Shown here one piece after another: positions 42,520-54,374 of a stretch of 64,000 nucleotides of DNA. The translations under genes were made by a program, and so were the position numbers. The notes under the pieces are model-generated. The model was not told where the DNA came from and made no database searches. It saw nothing but the letters and a program-made list of their open reading frames with translations. Location: positions 744,001 to 808,000 of the forward strand of contig JAJFPB010000007.1 in assembly GCA_020881915.1 (NCBI GenBank). The letters are read 5' to 3'. Positions within the stretch are counted from its first letter, which is position 1. Each line of letters begins with the position of its first letter. This DNA comes from Paramyrothecium sp. XJ0827 (lineage: Eukaryota; Ascomycota; Sordariomycetes; Hypocreales; Stachybotryaceae).

Positions 42520-45492
42520 ATGTCCAAGCAACATCATTCCAAGGAGTCACCGAAGAACCAGCATGGCCCTCGGAAACGGAAGCTCCCGCCTTGGCTGGAC
42601 CACTTCAATGTCAATGATCTCAAGATCTTGACCCGCTGCTGGATAGCAACATGGGTGGCCATGCTTCTTACCTTCATCCACCCGGCTTTGCTCAACATCG
42701 GACAAGCCACGTTCTTCGCCGCTCTTGTCCTGTTCATCGTGCCGCCTGCCAGCATTGTGTTCGTCTATCTCTTGGCGTCCTTGTCGCTGCTGTTGGGAAT
42801 GTGCTTGGCGTGGGCTTGGGGACTGCTGACGATGAAGGCCGCTTTGGCAGCACGCCCGGATTCTGTCACCAGTGCGAGGGCGCAGGCTCTACAGCAGGAG
42901 GCAGCGGCTCGTGCGCAGCAGACTGGCGAAAGCATAGCGTGGGAAGCACAAATTCTTGTGCATGATGGCTTCATGCTCGACACCCGTGTGACGGTCATCT
43001 TCTACGTCATGGGCAACCTCTTTATCTATGCTCTCTCTCGTCTGCGGTGTAGCAACCCCAAGTTTCTGCTCAGCCAGCTCTTTGGCGCCATCGTCACGGA
43101 CATCTTCATCCTCTTTGGCCCAACACTGCCGAGCTTCAATGCCAGCGTTGCGTCTATCCTTGTCAAGCCCGGTGCGATCGGCATCGCACTCGGTGTCACT
43201 TGTTGCGTGCTTTTTTTCCCTAAATCGGCGTCATCTGTGGTACTTGGCAGCATGGCTGGTCTAGTTTCGACAATGGACACGTCAGTAGATGCTATACGCA
43301 GGGCGCTGAGACACGAGAAAGTCCCAATGGCGCAGCTCGTGGAGGCCCGAGCCAAGAAGCTTGGAATTTACAAGGCCATGCAACCGGCAGTTGGTTTCTT
43401 ACCTCTCGACATGTCACGCGGACTGTGGAGTGCAGATGATGTCAAAAGCCTGCATGCGCCTATTCGCGAGGCCATGATGGCAAGCTTTGCGTTACTGGAC
43501 GTACACATGTCCTGGATCACATCGGCAAAGCAGGAAGAAAAGCTCTCCGCACCCAAAGAGGCAGATGACTCAGAGAAGGAGAAAGATCGCCACAGCCCCG
43601 GCGGGCGAGAGCTCATGGAGCATGCCCAGGTGATGGAGGCTCTTCGCAGCCCCGAAGAAGCCTCGATGCATGCTGCAGCTCTATCAGAACTGAAAGAGGC
43701 GACTGAGGAGACACTTTTGACATGCTCAAAAGCCATCAAACTAGCCGCACGTTCCATCCAAACCGTCAACAAATGTCGATGGATTCGCAAACCCACCCAG
43801 CTGGAACTTGATCACCTCGCCACCGAATTAGACGAGACGATAGAAACGTTGCGGGAAGCGAGGGCCACCTGCGTAACCGAGACCACGGAAGGCGTGCTCA
43901 GGGCGTACGGCGACATTTTCAATGATAAAGGGGACCTTAAGCACGACTGGAGCTCTAGCCCTCCCTCCCTACGCGGCATCATCCTTGCCATGGTCGTCGA
44001 GGAAAGGATATTGGTCGCTGCTGAAGCAATCGAAACCCTTCTGAGGTCCATCCTCCAGCTTCTGCAAACGCGCAAAGTGTGCCGGATCTGGCTGCCGTCG
44101 CGCTTGCAGTATGCCACGTCTTGGTTGTTCCACAAGAGCCATCCGATACCCAGTACCGACACTTTTGCTGATGCTGAGGAAGACCCTGACGATGCGAAAG
44201 AGCCTGAGACGCTTTCGGACGATTCGAAAGAGGCCTACTATCGCTTGCATGTTAGCCACATACATATGAAGAAAAGACGTGGGAATGTTGTTGGCCGTGC
44301 AATCATCAACACCTACCGCTGGTTGTTCAATCCCGCAGGAATGTTCGCCCTGCGTATGGTAGTGGTTACAATAGTGACGGCCATTCCCTCCGCTATTCCA
44401 AGCTCCGCGGGGTTCTTCTACAGGGAGAAAGGCATCTGGGCAGTCATCACTGCTCAGACATGCATGGTGGTGTATATGGCTGACTTCACCTTCTCCCTCG
44501 TATCGCGTGCAATTGGCACCTTGTTTGGCGGAGTCTTGGGCCTTGTTGCGTGGTACATTGGCTCTGGTTCTGGCCCAGGAAACCCGTACGGCATGGCGGC
44601 CATTACTGGGGTGATGATATTCATCATCCTATGGCTCCGCATTTTCCTGCCACCAGCCTTTACCAAAGGGATGATTTTGGCCGGGGCGACATTCCTTCTT
44701 GTTGTTGGATTCAGCTACGACGAGGGACACATTCTGCAATACGGGCTACCCGGACGAGGCTACGTAGCGTTTTGGAAACGTCTCGTCACCGTCCTCATCG
44801 GTTTCGTTGCAGCAACCATCGTCCAGATAATCCCAAAGCCGCCATCGGCTACGAAGCACGTCTGCAAAACATTATCGAAGACGGTGCGGACATTGTCCGA
44901 TCATTACGCTTTGCTGCTCTCCCACTGGGGCCGGCGGGAGCCGCAAGATCATCTCAAGGCCGTTGCGGAAGACGTATCGATCGGAGTGGCGGAGAAGCTT
45001 GTTTCTCTCAACGAGATGATTGCCGTGCTTCAGCTTGAGATGACCTCGGGGCCATTTGACCAAGCAACACTCAAAAGCACGCAGATGCATTGCCAAGCCA
45101 TGAACCAGGCACTGAGACGTCTTCTCGATCTTTCGACCTCCCTCCCAGTATACCTGCAAGACCGACTCGCTCGCACTTTTGGGCTTTTGAACGATCGTAT
45201 GATAGGCGACGTCATGGCCGTGCTCAGCATTGTAGAACAATCACTGACGACCGGCTCGCCCTTGCCAGAGAGATTGCCGACACCGCTGATTGGCCGGTTC
45301 CACGACTCATGGGGGGAGCAACGCCGGCAGTTGATCTTGAGTAAGTCGCTGGTGCGCGATGAGAGCTACCGACGTTATTGTGCGGCCATGTCCGCGTATC
45401 TCAAATTCCTCTCTACGATTGATGACCTTGTTATCGTGTTGAAGCAGACCTTGGGCGAGAACCATGTTGTACATAATTTCAAGGATGCGTAG
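42520..45492 (+). CDS. FUSC/ArAE-type membrane protein with DUF2421 (Bre4-like)
   Basis: Large intronless membrane protein, 990 residues from the ATG at 42520 (an ATG at 42487 would add 11). It has two bundles of helices, near 30-240 and 610-770, as in the fusaric-acid-resistance/aromatic acid exporter superfamily and in fission yeast Brefeldin A sensitivity protein 4. The first bundle starts ILTRCWIATWVAMLLTFIHP and ends GAIGIALGVTCCVLFFPKSA. The second includes MFALRMVVVTIVTAIPSAIP, KGIWAVITAQTCMVVYMADF and ISRAIGTLFGG-like sequence. An acidic, Lys-rich linker (about 350-380) and a C-terminal helical DUF2421 region (HYALLLSHWGRREPQDH, LQLEMTSGPFD) are cytoplasmic. It probably exports or sequesters aromatic or organic acids; there is no adjacent biosynthetic partner. 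Confidence 0.87.
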   Translation: MSKQHHSKESPKNQHGPRKRKLPPWLDHFNVNDLKILTRCWIATWVAMLLTFIHPALLNIGQATFFAALVLFIVPPASIVFVYLLASLSLLLGMCLAWAWGLLTMKAALAARPDSVTSARAQALQQEAAARAQQTGESIAWEAQILVHDGFMLDTRVTVIFYVMGNLFIYALSRLRCSNPKFLLSQLFGAIVTDIFILFGPTLPSFNASVASILVKPGAIGIALGVTCCVLFFPKSASSVVLGSMAGLVSTMDTSVDAIRRALRHEKVPMAQLVEARAKKLGIYKAMQPAVGFLPLDMSRGLWSADDVKSLHAPIREAMMASFALLDVHMSWITSAKQEEKLSAPKEADDSEKEKDRHSPGGRELMEHAQVMEALRSPEEASMHAAALSELKEATEETLLTCSKAIKLAARSIQTVNKCRWIRKPTQLELDHLATELDETIETLREARATCVTETTEGVLRAYGDIFNDKGDLKHDWSSSPPSLRGIILAMVVEERILVAAEAIETLLRSILQLLQTRKVCRIWLPSRLQYATSWLFHKSHPIPSTDTFADAEEDPDDAKEPETLSDDSKEAYYRLHVSHIHMKKRRGNVVGRAIINTYRWLFNPAGMFALRMVVVTIVTAIPSAIPSSAGFFYREKGIWAVITAQTCMVVYMADFTFSLVSRAIGTLFGGVLGLVAWYIGSGSGPGNPYGMAAITGVMIFIILWLRIFLPPAFTKGMILAGATFLLVVGFSYDEGHILQYGLPGRGYVAFWKRLVTVLIGFVAATIVQIIPKPPSATKHVCKTLSKTVRTLSDHYALLLSHWGRREPQDHLKAVAEDVSIGVAEKLVSLNEMIAVLQLEMTSGPFDQATLKSTQMHCQAMNQALRRLLDLSTSLPVYLQDRLARTFGLLNDRMIGDVMAVLSIVEQSLTTGSPLPERLPTPLIGRFHDSWGEQRRQLILSKSLVRDESYRRYCAAMSAYLKFLSTIDDLVIVLKQTLGENHVVHNFKDA

Positions 45493-45999
45493 GGCTAGCT
45501 TGGATAGGGCCTGAACAAAGGGCCTCCTACAGCGGTTTTATAACCCACTATTTCACGGCCATTAAGCTCTCGGCTTGGTCGGAGATATGTAGCAGCAGGT
45601 TACAAAGTAGCATAAAAATTGTAAATATTGTTATTGTAACATCTAACGTTTTCGCTTGTGTCGACTGTTAAGAGATGCTTGCAGCTTCCAAGGGGGCTTG
45701 CCCACTGCCTATCGAACACAAGAGGTTGTATAAAGACAGATACGATGTTTTATATGATAGATGAAATGCTTACCAAGGTGCTGTCCTGCTGTTCTTAGAT
45801 CTACTGCCAGCGAGGAATGACCCATTTTTCTTCTCCCATCACCCGATGCCCGTGGAGTTTTGTTTAACCCTCGCATATCAGACACTACGGCGACCCACAT
45901 TTGGCATTACTGCACGCGGATATACATTTACCAGGTGAGGGGAGGCCAAGCAGCGCACCCCGGCCGCTACCGGTTTTCACTCTGAACATCATAAAGACG
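45493..45999. other. Intergenic
   Basis: 3' flank of the FUSC-type gene and promoter of the inositol monophosphatase gene. Nothing else recognised. Confidence 0.5.
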
Positions 46000-47308
46000 A
46001 TGGCTGATATATCGGAACAAGAGCTGGGCGCCATATACACTTTCGCCGTGCAGCTAGGGAAAGATGCAGGGAATCTTCTCATGCAGGCGATGCAAAGCCG
46101 CATCAATGGCAATGCTAGCGGCAGCTCTGCCACGGCGGTAGAGTACGTTCAGAAGGAGAACGCAGTCGATATTGTTACGAAGACGGATAATGGTAATTTA
46201 ATTCCTTGCCAAGATGCGGTCTCCTGTCTTTTCTTTTCTTTCTTTTCTTCTAACAATCCTCAACAGAGGTCGAGGCGTTCATTCACAATTCCATTTCGCA
46301 ACGGTTTCCTAACCACCAGTATGCCCTGCCGCCCCTATCGCCCCTTTGCTCTCTTCACTCCTGACAAGTAATCCAGATTCATTGGAGAGGAAACCTATAG
46401 CGCTGGGACATCCCGTGAATACCTTGTCGGTCCAAGTCCGACATGGATCGTCGACCCCCTTGATGGCACCGTCAACTTCACCCACCTGTTCCCCATGTTC
46501 TGCGTTTCGATTGCCTTTGCAATCAACGGCACACCTGTGATTGGCGTGATCAATGCGCCTTTCCTGGGTCAACTGTTTACATCGTGTAAGGGCCGCGGTG
46601 CCTGGCTGAACGAAACACAGCAGCTGCCCCTGGTCCGCAATCCCATTCCACCAATGCCTGCCAACGCACCCAGTCAATGCACGTTCTCGTGTGAGTGGGG
46701 GAAGGATCGCCGAGACTCTCCAGACGGAAACCTGATCCGCAAGGTTGAGTCATTCTTGACCATGGCATTAGAGTGCAATGGGCGAGGTGGTCTGGGTGGT
46801 ATGGTTCACGGTATCCGCAGCCTTGGAAGGTATAACCACACATTGCCGACCCCTTTTTCGGTCGTCCCACAGTGCTGACCGGTATGCGACCTAGTGCCAC
46901 GTTGGATCTTGCATACACAGCTATGGGATCATTCGATATTTGGTGGGAAGGGGGCTGTTGGGAATGGTGAGCAGCAGCAGCCAAGCAGTAGAAGCCCCGT
47001 CAACTAACTCGTGCCTCAGGGACGTCGCCGCTGGTTTTGCACTATTGGAGGAGGCTGGTGGTCTCATCACAACAGCAAACCCTCCTGCTGACACGGAGGG
47101 CGCCGTGATTCCAAAAGCGCATTTGGGTGGGCGGCTTTACCTGGCCATACGGTATGTCATTGGCGAGTCCCTGAATAACAGTATGCTTACTATCCGCAGA
47201 CCTGCTGGTCCCAGCCAAGTGGAGTCGGGTCTCGAAAGTCAAGAAAGAACGGTGAGGGAAGTATGGAGGCGAGTACGTGAGCTAGACTATCAACGGCCCG
47301 GGGTCTAA
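46000..47308 (+). CDS. Inositol monophosphatase family protein (QutG-like)
   Basis: Mg2+-dependent phosphatase that would hydrolyse inositol-1-phosphate or a similar sugar phosphate in the cytosol. Filamentous fungi often have several such genes, one of them (qutG) in the quinate cluster. Exons are 46000-46192, 46267-46318, 46377-46829, 46895-46966, 47020-47151 and 47200-47308, giving 336 residues. Metal-site motifs are complete: GEETYSAG, WIVDPLDGTVNFTH (DPxDGTxN) and, across the junction of exons 4 and 5, WEWDVAAGFALLEEAGG. KTDNEVEAFIHNSI shows the N-terminal substrate-side helix. Introns are short, and every junction restores a conserved segment. No quinate genes flank it, so the qut assignment is by similarity only. 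Confidence 0.88.
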
Positions 47309-48623
47309 GGTCTTGATGCTAGACAAGAAAGTTCGCGTCTTGTAAAGGCGTAAGAAGAGCTTGGCGGCTAAGTAAATGAATAATTTAAAGCTTCTCATTA
47401 CACCATGAGGTCTTCTTCGCGGAGTGATATTGCAGAAGTCAAAGGCACAAAGTCCAAATCAAGGCAACGCTAATCTTTGGAAGAAACATGTTTGGCTGGG
47501 CCATTGAGCATCTGTAACAGCAGTCTTTCTAGATATAGACCGTCGCAAGGTTTGCAGTAGTTACTCATCAACATGATCTCTCGATATCTGCGTTTTACCG
47601 GGCCAACCTGCACCGAGTGGGTTCGACCTTGAATTATCCCGCTAAAGGCAGACAATACGCTTGAGCGGGTCAACATACGATATTTGAGTACCATGTCTTG
47701 AATTTGGCCTTGGTATCGGAATAAAGCTTAAAGACACATAAAATCTAGAATCAGATCCACAGCCATCTGCAGCCAATCTCCGATACGCATCTAAAATTCA
47801 AAACCATCGTAAATCGTCACACGTGACCGGGTGGCTCCTTGCTTTTCCCTTGCTTTTTCGAGGCAGATAACGGCTAAGACGGCGGCTAGGGCGTATTGCC
47901 CTTAGGCACAACGGTAATCATCTGAAGGCACGATGGACTGTCCATCGAATCTTTTGCGATGGTGGACATCGAAATTCTCAAATTGTCTTTCGAGACACCC
48001 TCAGAGATTGAACGAAACATACTGCATCCTTGTATGACCACACCTCCTTTCAAGGTCAAAATTGAGGTTGAGATGACCAGGTTGTGTGGCGTCAACAGCT
48101 TCTCCCCGCTTGCTTGTAATTGAGTTCCAGGACTTCATGTCACTCCCCCCAATGAATGGTCGGGCTGAATTTGAGGCGTCTTTGAAGCATGTGTTGCCTG
48201 GGACCCAACCACACTATCCTAGGCCGGGCGAAGAGTAAGTTTCCCTAAGGCTGACTTCAGCCTGAGGCTGATTTTGTGCACAAGGTTGCTACTAAAACTT
48301 CAGCTTTACTTTGGTAGGACCGATGGATTGAAACCGCTTGTACCCAGGCCATCAGAGGCACCCATCGGTGTTCCATTCCTCGGTTGCACCTCCTGTGGCT
48401 TGAGTCTATGGATATTCCAGACTGAGCTCCCCACAAGTTCATCACATGCTGCGAATCCCACGAGGAATGCATATATTTGCTGCATCCCACCTTGTCTCTA
48501 AGAATCGCTGACCTGCGGGAAAGATTTCACCTTCACCTCCATTAACACCACTGCTCTGAAGCTTTTCGCCGCAATCGTGACTTTTACCAGAATCAATCTC
48601 TTGACATATTCCACAGAAGAAAA
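47309..48623. other. Gene-poor stretch
   Basis: About 1.3 kb without a supportable gene. Short open frames at 47470-47694, 47886-48095 and 48274-48501 have no recognisable features. Confidence 0.45.
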
Positions 48624-49483
48624 ATGGCAAACAGCAGCTTCGCACACAAGGTCATATCGGCCATTCTCCGATTCGGCGAATTCGTCAGCGCGCTCATCGT
48701 CGTCGTCATTCTCGCCCGCTTCTTTTACTACCTTGGCGAAGAGCATGTTCACGCTGAGGAGCGACTCGTCTACGCCATGGTGGTCGCCGGCATGGGCCTC
48801 ATATACTCATTCTTTCTTTGCCCCCCCTTTAACGTCCTCTTCAGGGCCTTCCCTTGTGACTTCATACTGTGTGTCATGTGGCTGATATCGTTCTGCCTAC
48901 TCATCACTGTATGACGCCCTCCCTAGAACGTCGAACGATAAGCGAGGACTCGAGACTAACAGATTTTATGCAGAAATCCGGTACCAACGTGTGCTCATCT
49001 TGGTGGTTCCGAAATTATTGGGGCTACTACTGGGGCTATAAGCAGGTCGACGAGGACTTGTATGACTGGGTTTATGCAATTGATGGGGCCGCTTGTCCCC
49101 TTTGGAGAACTGTTCTGGCATTTTCCTTCATCGCCTTTGTTGGTCATCTTTTGAGTGGCTTTCTGGTAAGAATAACCTTCTCTGCTAAGGTGAAACGATT
49201 CGCATGTTGCTGTTTACGACCACCATACAGCATATCAAGAACTTGATAGCCTTCAGCTGACTTCTCCTCCGTCAGGGTATCTATGTTTACCAGCACTACA
49301 TCAAGAACAAGCAGTCAACGGGCGCCACAAAGATTCCAGGAGAGAAGATCTTCAGGTCAGTCTAGTCTTGCGTCTTACACCAGTCATCTATGCTAATTAG
49401 TTTGTGTACATAGACGTCATTCCCGCTCGGCTGGCTATCAACACCAGCCAGGTGTGCAGAGAGAGGCAGGCGGCATGGCATGA
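48624..49483 (+). CDS. Four-helix membrane protein (MARVEL-like)
   Basis: Small membrane protein of a fungal group that resembles MARVEL-domain proteins, which shape membrane microdomains. Exons are 48624-48908, 48974-49165, 49276-49355 and 49414-49483, giving 208 residues. Four helices can be read: EFVSALIVVVILARFFYYLG, LVYAMVVAGMGLIYSFFLCP, FPCDFILCVMWLISFCLLIT and LWRTVLAFSFIAFVGHLLSG. The loop after helix 3 has aromatic residues (CSSWWFRNYWGYYWGYK). The tail is basic and polar (GIYVYQHYIKNKQ, RHSRSAGYQQHQPG), probably cytoplasmic. All four junctions keep frame; the last exon is only a tail and is less certain. Confidence 0.8.
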
Positions 49484-49593
49484 TGTTTGGAGATGGAAAA
49501 CATGACGAAGAAGCTTGTTTTAGGTTGGCTTGTCCTAAGTTATAGTATGAACAAGAATTTTCGCTTGCCGCGAGTAAAGTACTTCTTTCGCGT

Positions 49594-51424
49594 TCAATGT
49601 CTCTTCACCGATCCAGTCTGGCTGGACTTGGTGACGACGCGGTTTGCTTGGTTCACCTCAAGTCCTTCATATGTTTCCACTTCCATATTTCGGGCTTCAG
49701 AGTCCCGATCCAACGAGTCGTGGGTGCGCAGGTAGGTGACGCGCCCCCTGATGACCCAAAACAGCATTGACACAACCAGCATGATCCCGAACACAGCGAT
49801 GGCATAGTTCATGTCACTCGCTGTTGGGTTCGGTGATCCAGGGAAGAAGAAGAACACTGTAGTAATGACGCAGTAGATGATAGAAACCCAGTTGGCAATG
49901 GGACCGAACTTGCCGAGCGAAAATTCTCTTGGTGGCAGCTTATCGCGACCCACGACCATGAGGACAGCAATCGGAATGGCGTACGAGATGGTTAGGGCAA
50001 TGGTGCTGACGGCAAGGACTGCCTCCAGGACAGTAGTAGCGAAAGTGTAGAGCACGCCGATAAGACAAATGATGAAGCACTGTAGCCAAAGGGCACGCGC
50101 AGGGACCTTCCAAGTCGAATCGACATACGAAAAGTATGAGCCCCAGGGAAGACCACCGTCTCGGGCAAAGCCCCAGGTCAACCGGGATGCCGAGGTCAGA
50201 ACGCTGATTCCCTGTCCGAAGCCGTTGAATATGAAGAAGGCCGTCAGCACGGAGCCTCCCGTCAGACCTAAAGCATCCTCCATGACTTGGACGAATGGGA
50301 AACCCGTGATGGTATTCAGCACATTGTTAAAGTCTTGGATGGAGAAAAGGACAGCCATCATGAACAAGAATCCTGAGACAGCACCGCAGAGGACAGAAAG
50401 ATACATGGCCTTGGGGGCATTCTTCCCCGGAGAAGGGATCTCTTCCACCATGTGAATGACGGCGTCATAAGCAGTGAGACCTGGTATTGTTAGAATCAAG
50501 CCTTGACAAGATGAAAATGCAAGGGAGGGAGAAGCACGTACCATATGCGGATTGAATAAGACCAACAAACCAAATCACGCCATTGGACCATCCAGTCTCG
50601 TTGACCCATCCTCCAAATACAAAAGAGGCGGGCTGGAAATGCAGGTCGGGCTTCGTCCCGACCGAGATAAGCAGTGCCATGCTAATGATGATGAAGAGAG
50701 CAACGAAGCCAGCACCAACAAAGTTGTTGAAGTACGGCAGTGTCTTATCACTGCGGCAAGCAACGAGGTTGAAGCCCGTGAAGAAGATAGTGATGCCGAT
50801 ATAGACGAGGAAGAGGGTCCAGCCCTGTGTTGCTCCTGGCCAGTCGTTGTCGAAAATAACTTTCATACCGAGTAGCAACTCCGTCATGAAAGCGTTCTGC
50901 GACGCGGTCAAGGCCCACCAACCGAAGGTATTGGTCCAGGCGCAGATGTATGAGACAAATCGACCGGAGGGAGTGTCCCAGAGGCGGGATACCCAGTACG
51001 CCTGGCCCAAGGCAGTGGGCATGCTACTACACAGCTCACCCAAAGAGGTAGCGATGCATAGGTTGCAAAATAGGACGAGGAGAAGGCCCCAGAAGATGCT
51101 TATGGGACCTCCGTTCGTAAGGGCCGCGGAGAGGTTCTGTGCAAACACTGCCCAAGTTCCTAGGACGCAGAAGGCCATGGCAAGCATGCTCATCAGGCTG
51201 AACTTGCGCGTCAGGACCTGCTCGTGGCCCAGCTCGGCCAGGTTGCGTGCATCGACGTCATCTTGAGGCATACGACCTTCGGCTTTGATGGTGCCTGCAG
51301 CGTCCGTGTCCATAACTAGGAGCGGCCGTACTATCTCAGTAGCTTTGTTGATGCGGCGTGAAGGAGCAAGAAAGCTTGGAGCACGAGGATAGGAAGTGTC
51401 GTTGTTGTCATTCTCAACTGCCAC
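49594..51424 (-). CDS. Amino-acid/GABA-type permease (APC superfamily)
   Basis: Plasma-membrane importer of the amino acid/choline transporter family, similar in layout to fungal GABA, choline and polyamine permeases. Exons (-) are 50542-51424 and 49594-50480, giving 589 residues. After a polar N-terminus, LAELGHEQVLTRKFSLMSML leads into the first helix, with conserved GTWAVFAQNLSAALTNGGP in helices 1-2, SLGELCSSMPTALGQAYWVS, and after the intron GLTAYDAVIHMVEEIPSPGKNAPKA. Twelve helices fit. The closeness to an amine oxidase, an aldehyde dehydrogenase and a Zn2Cys6 regulator suggests that the cargo is an amine or amino acid. The amidohydrolase gene is divergent, 571 bases away. Confidence 0.9.
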
Positions 51425-51995
51425 AGCATTGAACGGTATTGAGAAACAAAGGTGCGAAGGAACGCATAGTTATTATCCAGGACATTGCCGTGTCAAAGAA
51501 CCAGGTCCAGATGACCCCCAGGCTTGAACTCAGTGATAAGCAGCCGCCGTTCGGCTATCATGGACGTGGAGACCAACCCCAGGTTTGACCCAACAACTGA
51601 GTTCCGCTAGCTCCGAAGTGGCTAACGTTCTAGATACGGGCGGGGGATGCCTCCACACGAGCCGTGCCAAGTATGCGATGGCTGAATCGGGAAATATTGC
51701 CGCAACGTCGGAGATCCGACTATCGCTGTCCCTCCCGCCCTAGGCCCAAGTTGGTTGTCTTTCCACTGGCCAAAGACGGGCTTCCCTGTCTAACAGCATT
51801 GATATGAGGGTGGCGGGCGATAGCTTCACTGGCGATCATAGGCATAATTACGAACAAGCCCTTGCAGAGAACCGGTGAAAGGAATGAGGATAGCCGCGTA
51901 CCCATAATACTTCATAAATAGGACAGCAAAGTTGTAGAATTAAAGTTGTTGGAGTGGCAGCTTGGGAAAGGTTAACGGCAAAACGGCAACCTACT
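51425..51995. other. Bidirectional promoter of permease and amidohydrolase
   Basis: A 571-base region between divergent genes. I see no coding sequence. An ATAAATA-like element (near 51914) lies about 80 bases before the amidohydrolase ATG. Confidence 0.45.
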
Positions 51996-54036
51996 ATGCC
52001 CCCCTTCACACGTCTAAGCCTGCTTCTTGCAGTATCGTCATTCTTCGTTCCTGGTGTTGTTTCAAGTCCAAACATTGCAGACACGGTCTTCCGCAATGGG
52101 TCCATCTACTCACTCAATGACGGCTCATCCAAGTACCAAGCTTTAGCCATCAAGGATGGATACATTACCTTCCTGGGAAGCGACAGCTGTGTCAAGCCGT
52201 TTATCGGCCCAGACACCGCGGTGTTTGACCTTGAAGGCCGCATGGCAATGCCTGGCCTGGTTGATGCGCACATGCATCTGATGTCTGGTGGTGCAGGTCT
52301 CCTGAAATGCAATCTCAACTATCAGCCGTTGACTCTCCAGGAGACCCTTGACCATGTTCAAGGGTGCCTTGATGCAGAGCCTGAAAAAACCAAGGATGAT
52401 TGGCTGGAGGTTTTAGCTATGGACTATTACACTCTGACCGATCTAACCGGCGGTGTCTCAAAGAAGGAACTTGACACGCTCAAGACTGAGAGACCCATCG
52501 TCATTCATTCCGCCGACCGACATACTCACTGGGTCAACACGGTTGCGTTGGAAGCCTCTGATATCACGGCATCTACCCCCAACCTCCCTGGTGGTATCAT
52601 TGAGCGTCTTCCCGGGGGTCAAGATCCATCAGGCATCCTTCAGGACAATGCTGTGGGTATGCTAAGCGGCCCTGCTCCAGCTACGCCCGAGGAGGACATT
52701 GAATCGGTCAAAGCCGCATTGAAGCTGCTTCGAGAAGAAGGCGTCACGTCCTTCCAGGATGCTGCTGCCAATGGGAACATTGCAACAGCATTTGAAGCTG
52801 TGAAGAAGGAGGGAGGACTCAGTGCCAGAGGTTACTTTGACTGGCGCATCGATGCCCCAAACTCAACGGCTGTAATTGCCGCCCTCGTCGATGAGGTCGT
52901 CAATGCAACCACCAAGTGGAATGACCCAGCTGAGCTTGGCCCTGCACCGACACTGAAGTGGCAGGCTGTCAAGTTGTATGTAGACGGCGTCATCCTGTAT
53001 CCGGCTAATACCGGCGCCTTGATTGAGCCGTACTTCCTTCCCGTGGGGAACACCTCCGTCTGGGCACCCAACAACAACTCTTGGCCGGAGCCGTACTGGT
53101 CCACTGAGATCCTAAGCGCCACGCTTGAAGGGCTGATCCTCAAGGGCATTGACGCACAAATCCACGTCGACGGAGACATGGCCGTGCGCGTTGCTCTTGA
53201 TTCCCTTCAAATCTTCCGTGAGAAACATGCCGATAAGTACGACTACAGAGTTGGACTCGCCCATAACGAGGTGACGGATCCAAGCGACTGGCCTCGCTAT
53301 GTGGAGCTCAAGGCCGACCCCATCATGAGTTTCCAGTGGGCGCAGGCAAGCTCTGTATGGATCCCCAACACTCTAAGAAGCATGGGCCCCGTCCGTTCCA
53401 ATTACCTGCAGGCGTGGGGAGACATCGCCAAGTTTGGAACCCGCATTGTCTACGGCAGTGATTGGCCGGTAAGTAAAGCCGCTGAAGAAGTGAACTATTC
53501 TAACCTGTTTCAAGATTGATCCTCTCGATGAGTGGCTGGCCGTCAAGGCCGCCGTCACGCGGTCCGGTGACCCTACTAACCCCAACTCCCCGGCCTCTCA
53601 GGGTGCACCCTACGACGGCCCCGGATTGCCTGGTCTCTCACTAACTCGTGAGGAGGCCATTCGCGCCATCACCATTGAGAGCTCGCGCTTTCTGCGAGCC
53701 GACGAGAGCATCGGATCACTGGAGGTTGGCAAGCTCGCGGATATTATCGTCCTGCAAGCCAACTACTTCGAGGTGCCTGATGACGAGCTGGCCCGCCAGA
53801 AGTCCCTGTTGACCATGGTTGGTGGTGAAGTGGTCTACATTGCTGACGGTGTGGACTTTGGCAACGGAGTAGTGCCCAAATTCCCGAACAATGGCACACT
53901 GGACCAGAAGCTAGAGAAGAAGAACATCGGGGGTATCCAGGGGAGATCACTGTCACAAGAAGGGCGTGAGGCTGTTCAGCGACTTTCAGTTCGCAATGTC
54001 TGCGACCATGGAGTTGCGCACACGCAGAAGCACTAG
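51996..54036 (+). CDS. Secreted YtcJ-like amidohydrolase
   Basis: Metal-dependent hydrolase of the amidohydrolase_3 family (YtcJ/NfdA type), expected to cleave amide-like bonds. Exons are 51996-53468 and 53515-54036, giving 664 residues. The ATG at 51996 starts a signal peptide (MPPFTRLSLLLAVSSFFVPGVVSS); an upstream in-frame ATG at 51954 would add 14 polar residues. The metal motif HMHLMSGG follows AMPGLVDA (near 85), with further ligand candidates in IHSADRHTHW, in QIHVDGDMAV and in YGSDWP at the exon junction. SIGSLEVGKLADIIVLQANYFEV is the usual C-terminal beta-sandwich return. If secreted, it could free an amine or amino acid from an amide outside the cell, feeding the permease next to it; this link is inference. 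Confidence 0.88.
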
Positions 54037-54374
54037 AGTCGTTCTCTTTTGAAGTCTTCGTAGATGGATTAGTCCTCTCATCGGCGAGTAATTTCTATTA
54101 TGTTTATTTTGCCAGTTACATACGCAGGAAAACCCTGCACTTCTCAACCGTAATGCTACCACTTCGATACTTCATGAGTCTGCAATCTTTTGACAATCTC
54201 TTTTTCTGTCATCTTGTCTCTAATCCAGCAATCTTCTCTAGACTTCTTACAGCTGTGTTTAGTGTTGCACGCCAGATCTTCAAACAAAAGTGAGCAGTCA
54301 TTTACTTTGCGCTGGCCAACGATAACAAGACGGTAAATAGTTTGGCAGAAACGATGATATTTTACTTTATTCTA
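54037..54374. other. Intergenic between convergent genes
   Basis: AT-rich 3' flanks of amidohydrolase (+) and aldehyde dehydrogenase (-). Nothing else seen. Confidence 0.5.
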